From: Thermoflexales bacterium
Lineage (GTDB): Bacteria > Chloroflexota > Anaerolineae > B4-G1 > SLSP01
Direction of reading: 5' to 3'
Length of the DNA stretch: 9,621 bases
Assembly: GCA_015486785.1 (NCBI GenBank)
Contig: WFQZ01000346.1
Span: forward strand, 1 to 9,621
Below the pieces are notes generated by a model. That model saw only the letters and a list, made by a program, of their open reading frames with translations. It did no database searches and had not been told where the DNA came from. A program made the translations under genes and the position numbers. The stretch's first letter is position 1. Each line of letters begins with the position of its first letter. Positions 6,485-9,621 of this stretch are shown piece by piece.

Positions 6485-6996
6485 CGGTTTTTCCTCCAGG
6501 CTGCGTATGCGCCCCCGATCAGCAGCGCGGACAGGCTCACACCCAACAAGCCGAACTTGGTCACGGCGGCGAGGGCGGTAAGCTGCGGCCACGGGGTCAG
6601 CGGAGCGTTCGTCAGCATGTGCCACTGCCCGATGTTTTCCAGCGCGTCGAGCAGTGCGGCTGCGCCCACGCCCCACGCGGGCCAATGCCCGAACCGGCTG
6701 CGCTTCCTCGCCAGCCACTCGCAGGCCGAGGCCAAGGTGATCATGTAGAGCGGCATAAACAGGTAATCAAATCCCAGGTTGAATCCGGCGTACATCTTGG
6801 CGCGGGCGTCCCAGGAAGCCAGAATGGCCGCAGCGGCGGCGGGCGTGTGCACCAGTTGGAAGGAGACGATCCCTTGGGGCGCGGCGGGCGTTTGGAGCGG
6901 CTGATTGGTCACGCTCATCACGATGAAGACGAGCGATGTGATCCCCAGCAGGGCCGCAAACGCGCGGCGGCTGCGAACAACGAGCGGGAAGGTCAT
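6481..6996 (-). CDS. Uncharacterised four-helix membrane protein
   Basis: A 171-residue integral membrane protein that I cannot name. Hydrophobic segments lie at about 11-30, 70-92, 106-125 and 138-166, and the C-terminus (WRKNR) is basic and probably cytoplasmic. Between helices 1 and 2 is an amphipathic stretch, GIVSFQLVHTPAAAAAILASW (42-62), followed by FDYLF (76-80). Helix 3 carries LDALENIGQ (116-124), with acidic residues unusually deep in a hydrophobic region. From memory, similar order (GI--FE-A-T---A--IL--W, then -DF-F, then D-LEN) recurs in hypothetical proteins across several phyla, so this is a family without an assigned role. GGAGG (7007-7011) lies 10 bases before the ATG. The start overlaps the permease stop and the stop overlaps the ruvB start, each as ATGA, so it is translated between the two. 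Nothing shows a transport role. Confidence 0.8.
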   Translation of the reverse strand: MTFPLVVRSRRAFAALLGITSLVFIVMSVTNQPLQTPAAPQGIVSFQLVHTPAAAAAILASWDARAKMYAGFNLGFDYLFMPLYMITLASACEWLARKRSRFGHWPAWGVGAAALLDALENIGQWHMLTNAPLTPWPQLTALAAVTKFGLLGVSLSALLIGGAYAAWRKNR

Positions 6997-7709
6997 ATCC
7001 GCTCAACCTCCAACTCCAGGCCGGGGATGCGGAGGCGGGCTTCGAGTTTCCCCATTCCGGTGGCGATGCCCAGCACAACCACCAAGTAGATCACGCCCAC
7101 GGTGATGAGGATCTCCATCGGGTTGTAGTATTTGGCGATGATCATCTGCCCGCGAGCGAGCAGGTCTTGCACGGAGATGATGAACACCACCGAGGTGTAC
7201 TTCACGATGTAAGCGGCCTCGTTAGACCAAGCCGGAATCGCCAGACGCATCGCCTGGGGCAATACGATGTGGACGATGGCTTGATACTTGCTCATCCCCA
7301 GAGCGCGGGCCGCCATCATCTGCCCCGCGCCGATGGCCTGGATCGCGCTGCGGAAGTATTCGGCCTGGTACGCGCCGCTGTTGAAGGCCAACGCCAGGTA
7401 AGCAGCGGTCATGCGATCCAGCACCAGGAATTGCCCCGGCAAGCCCCAAGAGTTCAGCAGACGAGCCAGATCGGGCAAGCCGTAGTAGATGACGAAGAGT
7501 TGCACCAGCAGCGGCGTGCCTCGGAACAGTTCGGTGTAGGCGATGGCCAGCCAGCGCAGCCAGCGCGGCCCGTAGACGCGCAGGAGCACCGTGGGCACGC
7601 CGATGAACAATCCCAGGGTGAGCGAGATCACGCTGATCTTCAGCGTGATCAGCAGCCCTTGGCCCAGGGCCGGCCAAATCATGTGCCAGAAAGTCAGCCA
7701 ACCAGCCAT
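6993..7709 (-). CDS. Polar amino acid ABC transporter permease (second)
   Basis: This is a membrane subunit of a HisM/GlnP-type importer for polar amino acids. It has about 238 residues and an N-terminal three-helix region typical of the His/Glu/Gln/Arg/opine permease group. The conserved ATPase-docking loop ARALGM----A--HI-LPQA-R-AIP-WSNE is clear (roughly residues 133-166), as are ELFRGTPLLVQLF and SGAYQAEYFR earlier. I place the start at ATG 7709, with GAGG (7717-7720) 7 bases upstream. A TTG at 7715 overlapping the ATPase stop as TTGA is the alternative. It is a clear paralogue of the permease at 8503-9168, and the two probably form a heterodimer. Codons 22-30 or so encode a perfect 11-bp inverted repeat (7626-7650). 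The stop overlaps the start of the next gene. Confidence 0.93.
   Translation of the reverse strand: MAGWLTFWHMIWPALGQGLLITLKISVISLTLGLFIGVPTVLLRVYGPRWLRWLAIAYTELFRGTPLLVQLFVIYYGLPDLARLLNSWGLPGQFLVLDRMTAAYLALAFNSGAYQAEYFRSAIQAIGAGQMMAARALGMSKYQAIVHIVLPQAMRLAIPAWSNEAAYIVKYTSVVFIISVQDLLARGQMIIAKYYNPMEILITVGVIYLVVVLGIATGMGKLEARLRIPGLELEVERI
7626..7650 (-). repeat. Intragenic perfect 11-bp hairpin
   Basis: GATCACGCTGA (7626-7636) and TCAGCGTGATC (7640-7650) form a perfect inverted repeat with a 3-base loop, near the 5' end of the second permease gene. It encodes the membrane-helix residues ITLKISVI, so repeated Ile/Ser/Leu codons could produce it by chance. In mRNA the stem would be strong enough to slow ribosomes or shield the message. 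No function is shown. Confidence 0.5.
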
Positions 7710-7711
7710 GA

Positions 7712-8476
7712 TCAAGCCTCGTCCTGATGTTTGCCGTACAACTCCGTGATCTTGCCCAGGAATTGCCGGGTGCGCGGATGCTGGGGATTGTAGAACACGT
7801 CCTTGGTGGGGCCTTCCTCGGCGATGACGCCGTGCTCCATAAAGATCATGCGCGTGGAAACCTCGCGGGCGAATCCCATCTCGTGGGTGACGACCACCAT
7901 GGTCATCCCCTCGCGGGCCAGCTTCTTCATCACCTCCAGCACCTCGCCGATGAGTTCCGGGTCCAGGGCGGAAGTCGGCTCGTCAAACAGCATCACGCGC
8001 GGGTCCATCGCCAGGGCGCGGGCGATGGCGACACGCTGCTTCTGTCCGCCGGAAAGCTGCGCCGGGTAGAGATCGGCCTTGTCGCGCAAGCCCACCCGCT
8101 CCAACTCAAAGTGGGCCAGGTCTTGCGCTTGATCCTTGGGCATCTTCTTGACTTTGGTCAAGGCGATGGTGATGTTGTTGAGCGCGGTCAGGTGATTGAA
8201 CAGGTTGAAATCCTGGAACACCATGCCTACCCGCTGGCGGATGTGGTTGACGTTGGCCCCCGGCGCGGTGATCTCCATGCCGTCGATCCATATCCGCCCC
8301 TTATCGGGGCGCGTGAGCAGATTGATGCAGCGGAGCATGGTGCTCTTGCCGGTCCCGCTCGGCCCGATGACGACCAGCACTTCGCCCTCGTCCACCTCCA
8401 ACGAAACGCCTTTGAGCACTTCGGTTTTCCCGTAAGCCTTATGTAAATCTTTGACGATTACGATTGCGTCACTCAC
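7712..8476 (-). CDS. Polar amino acid ABC transporter ATPase (GlnQ/HisP type)
   Basis: The 254-residue ATP-hydrolysing subunit on the cytoplasmic face of the importer. All motifs are intact: Walker A GPSGTGKST (38-46), Q-loop VFQDFNLF (86-93), signature LSGGQKQRVAIARAL (141-155), Walker B VMLFDEPTSALDPE (161-174) and switch histidine VVTHEMGFA (195-203). MGMVFQ-type spacing and the LF-H-T---N segment match the GlnQ/HisP subfamily. The start codon is GTG (8476), with GAGGAG about 8 bases upstream. The gene lies between its two permeases and ends against the second, so one ATPase dimer probably serves the permease heterodimer. Which amino acid is carried cannot be told from this subunit. Confidence 0.96.
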   Translation of the reverse strand: MSDAIVIVKDLHKAYGKTEVLKGVSLEVDEGEVLVVIGPSGTGKSTMLRCINLLTRPDKGRIWIDGMEITAPGANVNHIRQRVGMVFQDFNLFNHLTALNNITIALTKVKKMPKDQAQDLAHFELERVGLRDKADLYPAQLSGGQKQRVAIARALAMDPRVMLFDEPTSALDPELIGEVLEVMKKLAREGMTMVVVTHEMGFAREVSTRMIFMEHGVIAEEGPTKDVFYNPQHPRTRQFLGKITELYGKHQDEA

Positions 8477-8502
8477 TATGATCTCTCCTCTTTGAACTGC
8501 GG

Positions 8503-9168
8503 CTAGACACTTTCTACCGGCGAAGGAAGCCGCAACGCTTTTTCGGCGCGATCCAGCCCGCGATTGGTGATAAAGGTCAGCACGAAATAAATCAACGCGC
8601 AGAGACTGTACACGATGAACGATTGATAAGTGCGGGCGGCCACTTGCTGCGAACGGCGGAGCAGTTCGGCCAGCCCCACGGTGTAGATCAAGGATGAGTC
8701 CTTGAGCACGACGGCGGCTTCGTTAGACCACGAGGGGATCGCCAGGCGGATGGCTTGCGGGATGATGATGTGGAGGATGGCTTGAAGCTGGGTCATGCCC
8801 AAAGCGCGGGCGGCCATCAGTTGCCCTTGTCCCACCGATTGAATCGCGCCACGGAACAATTCCATCTGATAGGCACTGCTGCACACGCCCAGGGCCACGC
8901 TTCCGGCCACGAAGGCCGGCAGGCTAATGAACGAGGCCAGGCCGTAGAACAGGATGAACAGCACCACCAGCGAGGGCAGCCCGCGCATCACGGTGCTGTA
9001 GACGGCGGCAAATTTCGCCAGCCCTTTGCTGCCGTAAACGCGCATCAGGGCCAGCGGCACGCCCAGCAGAAATCCGATGCTCAAAGCGAGCACGGTCACG
9101 GCGATGGTAAGCAACGCGCCGCCCAAAAGGTAAGGCAGGCTGTTGATGATGTCCGGGAGTTTGTCCAT
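8503..9168 (-). CDS. Polar amino acid ABC transporter permease (first)
   Basis: A 221-residue permease of the HisQ/GlnP type. Hydrophobic helices begin at about residue 9 (SLPYLLGGALLTIAVTVLAL), followed by MRGLPSLVVLFI, SAYQMELFRGAIQSVGQGQ, and the docking loop ARALGM----A--HI-IPQA-RLAIPSWSNE. It resembles the second permease closely through this loop, including at the DNA level near 8720-8790 versus 7220-7290. The start is ATG at 9168, preceded by AAAGGGGGA. An ATG at 9219 also opens the frame, directly after the binding-protein stop. It has no Shine-Dalgarno, and its 17 extra residues are coded through an intercistronic hairpin, so it is rejected. The gap to the ATPase start is 26 bases. 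Confidence 0.92.
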   Translation of the reverse strand: MDKLPDIINSLPYLLGGALLTIAVTVLALSIGFLLGVPLALMRVYGSKGLAKFAAVYSTVMRGLPSLVVLFILFYGLASFISLPAFVAGSVALGVCSSAYQMELFRGAIQSVGQGQLMAARALGMTQLQAILHIIIPQAIRLAIPSWSNEAAVVLKDSSLIYTVGLAELLRRSQQVAARTYQSFIVYSLCALIYFVLTFITNRGLDRAEKALRLPSPVESV

Positions 9169-9185
9169 AGAGTCCCCCTTTGTGC

Positions 9186-9212
9186 GGGGCTTCCGAGGGT
9201 CTCGGAAGCCCC
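9186..9212 (-). promoter_or_regulatory. Intercistronic RNA hairpin in the transporter operon
   Basis: GGGGCTTCCGAG (9186-9197) and CTCGGAAGCCCC (9201-9212) are a perfect 12-bp inverted repeat with a 3-base loop, lying between the binding-protein stop and the permease start. No T-run follows on the - strand, so it is not a full intrinsic terminator. Hairpins at this place in periplasmic-binding-protein operons (for example hisJ-hisQ and malE-malF) protect the upstream message or cause partial attenuation. This lets the binding protein be made in excess. That role here is inferred from position. Confidence 0.75.
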
Positions 9213-9219
9213 ACTTCAT

Positions 9220-9621
9220 TTATTCGGCGTTCCCGGTGAGGTATTGTTGCGCCAGCTTCTCAATGTAGCCTTCGTCCCAAAGCTGCTGGATCACCTGGTT
9301 AAGGTGCCATTGCAAGCCTTTCGCCCCTTCGGGGACGGCGATGGCGAGATTCTCGCCGGAGAGATTCTGCTTGAGCGCGAGTTTGATGCCGCCCTGCTTG
9401 ATATAGGCCTGCGCGGCGTAGTAGTCCATCGCCACCACGTCAACGCGCCCGTTCTTCAGGTCGGCGATGGCCAACTCGGCGCGGTCGTAGTGCGAGACGT
9501 TGTCGGCGGACATCTTGCCGCTGTCCACCAAGTTCTCTTGCACCCAAGTCTCGTGGACTGTGCCGGTCTGCACCCCGATCTTGTACTTCGCCATGTCCTC
9601 GGCGGTGTTCAAGGTGATGTC
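9220..9621 (-). CDS. Amino acid ABC transporter substrate-binding protein, C-terminal part
   Basis: The last 133 codons of a periplasmic-type binding protein of the SBP_bac_3 family (extracellular solute-binding protein family 3). The frame is open to the window edge, so the N-terminus, signal peptide and first lobe are missing. Visible family features are the YKIGVQTGT stretch after the hinge, the LKNGRVDVVAMD segment that contacts ligand, and the closing helix WDEGYIEKLAQQYL. It is the first gene of the transporter operon seen here and should capture the substrate outside the membrane for the two permeases downstream. The ligand-binding residues of lobe 1 are absent, so specificity beyond polar amino acid is not assignable. 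Confidence 0.9.
   Translation of the reverse strand, partial: DITLNTAEDMAKYKIGVQTGTVHETWVQENLVDSGKMSADNVSHYDRAELAIADLKNGRVDVVAMDYYAAQAYIKQGGIKLALKQNLSGENLAIAVPEGAKGLQWHLNQVIQQLWDEGYIEKLAQQYLTGNAE

Noticed and set aside
6485..6718. N-terminal extension of ruvB by 78 residues
   Set aside because: The extension is arginine-rich, lies in another frame of the membrane protein gene, and has no family match. The ATG at 6484 has GGAGG at a good distance and gives the normal RuvB length.
5930..7089. Long + strand open frames (272 and 248 codons) opposite ruvB and the membrane protein
   Set aside because: They are antisense to well-supported genes and contain no recognisable domain or ribosome-binding site.
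9169..9219. Earlier ATG for the first permease
   Set aside because: It has no Shine-Dalgarno, its codons run through the perfect hairpin at 9186-9212, and relatives begin at about MDKLPDI.
1..9621. CRISPR arrays, tRNA/rRNA genes, transposases, phage genes, attachment sites
   Set aside because: I looked for regularly spaced repeats, cloverleaf-like tRNA ends, terminal inverted repeats and transposase or integrase motifs, and saw none.

Overview
This 9.6 kb window is ordinary-looking bacterial chromosome with moderately high GC. It carries no mobile element, CRISPR array, tRNA or rRNA. The genes suggest a member of the Chloroflexota (Anaerolineae-like). The main clue is the secreted protein at the left end, whose repeats (FG-P-TE ... 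VQYFQ ... EWHPD-P) I associate with that phylum. This is an inference from recalled protein patterns, not a database result.

Left end (1-1650). A secreted two-repeat protein (168-1163, + strand) converges on a previously easy-to-miss 59-codon gene (1235-1414, - strand). The two share a bidirectional hairpin terminator at 1181-1218. The small basic protein has a strong Shine-Dalgarno and a good sigma-70-type promoter (TTGCCA-N16-TAAAAT). A near-perfect 15-bp inverted repeat covers its -10 box and presumed transcription start, which looks like an operator. To the right, a second promoter points the other way into a leader of about 118 nt. That leader is closed by an 11-bp stem and sits in front of the DUF362 gene.

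Middle, + strand (1649-5453). Three closely spaced genes probably form one operon: a DUF362 protein with a C-terminal membrane anchor, a PrsW-type intramembrane metalloprotease, and a ComM/YifB AAA+ ATPase. ComM-family proteins act in branch migration during homologous recombination.

Right half, - strand (9621-5456). A second, converging operon runs from a polar amino acid ABC transporter into an uncharacterised four-helix membrane protein and then ruvB. The transporter genes are a substrate-binding protein cut by the window edge, permease 1, the ATPase and permease 2. Permease 2, the membrane protein and ruvB are linked by 4-base ATGA overlaps, so ruvB appears translationally coupled to transport genes. 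An RNA hairpin sits between the binding protein and permease 1, where the mRNA level usually steps down in such operons. The two operons end 2 bases apart with no terminator between them, so two branch-migration ATPases (ComM and RuvB) lie tail to tail.

I found no clearly new multi-gene system. The best leads are the small basic gene with its operator-like promoter, the structured DUF362 leader, the pairing of an anchored DUF362 protein with PrsW, and the ruvB coupling.
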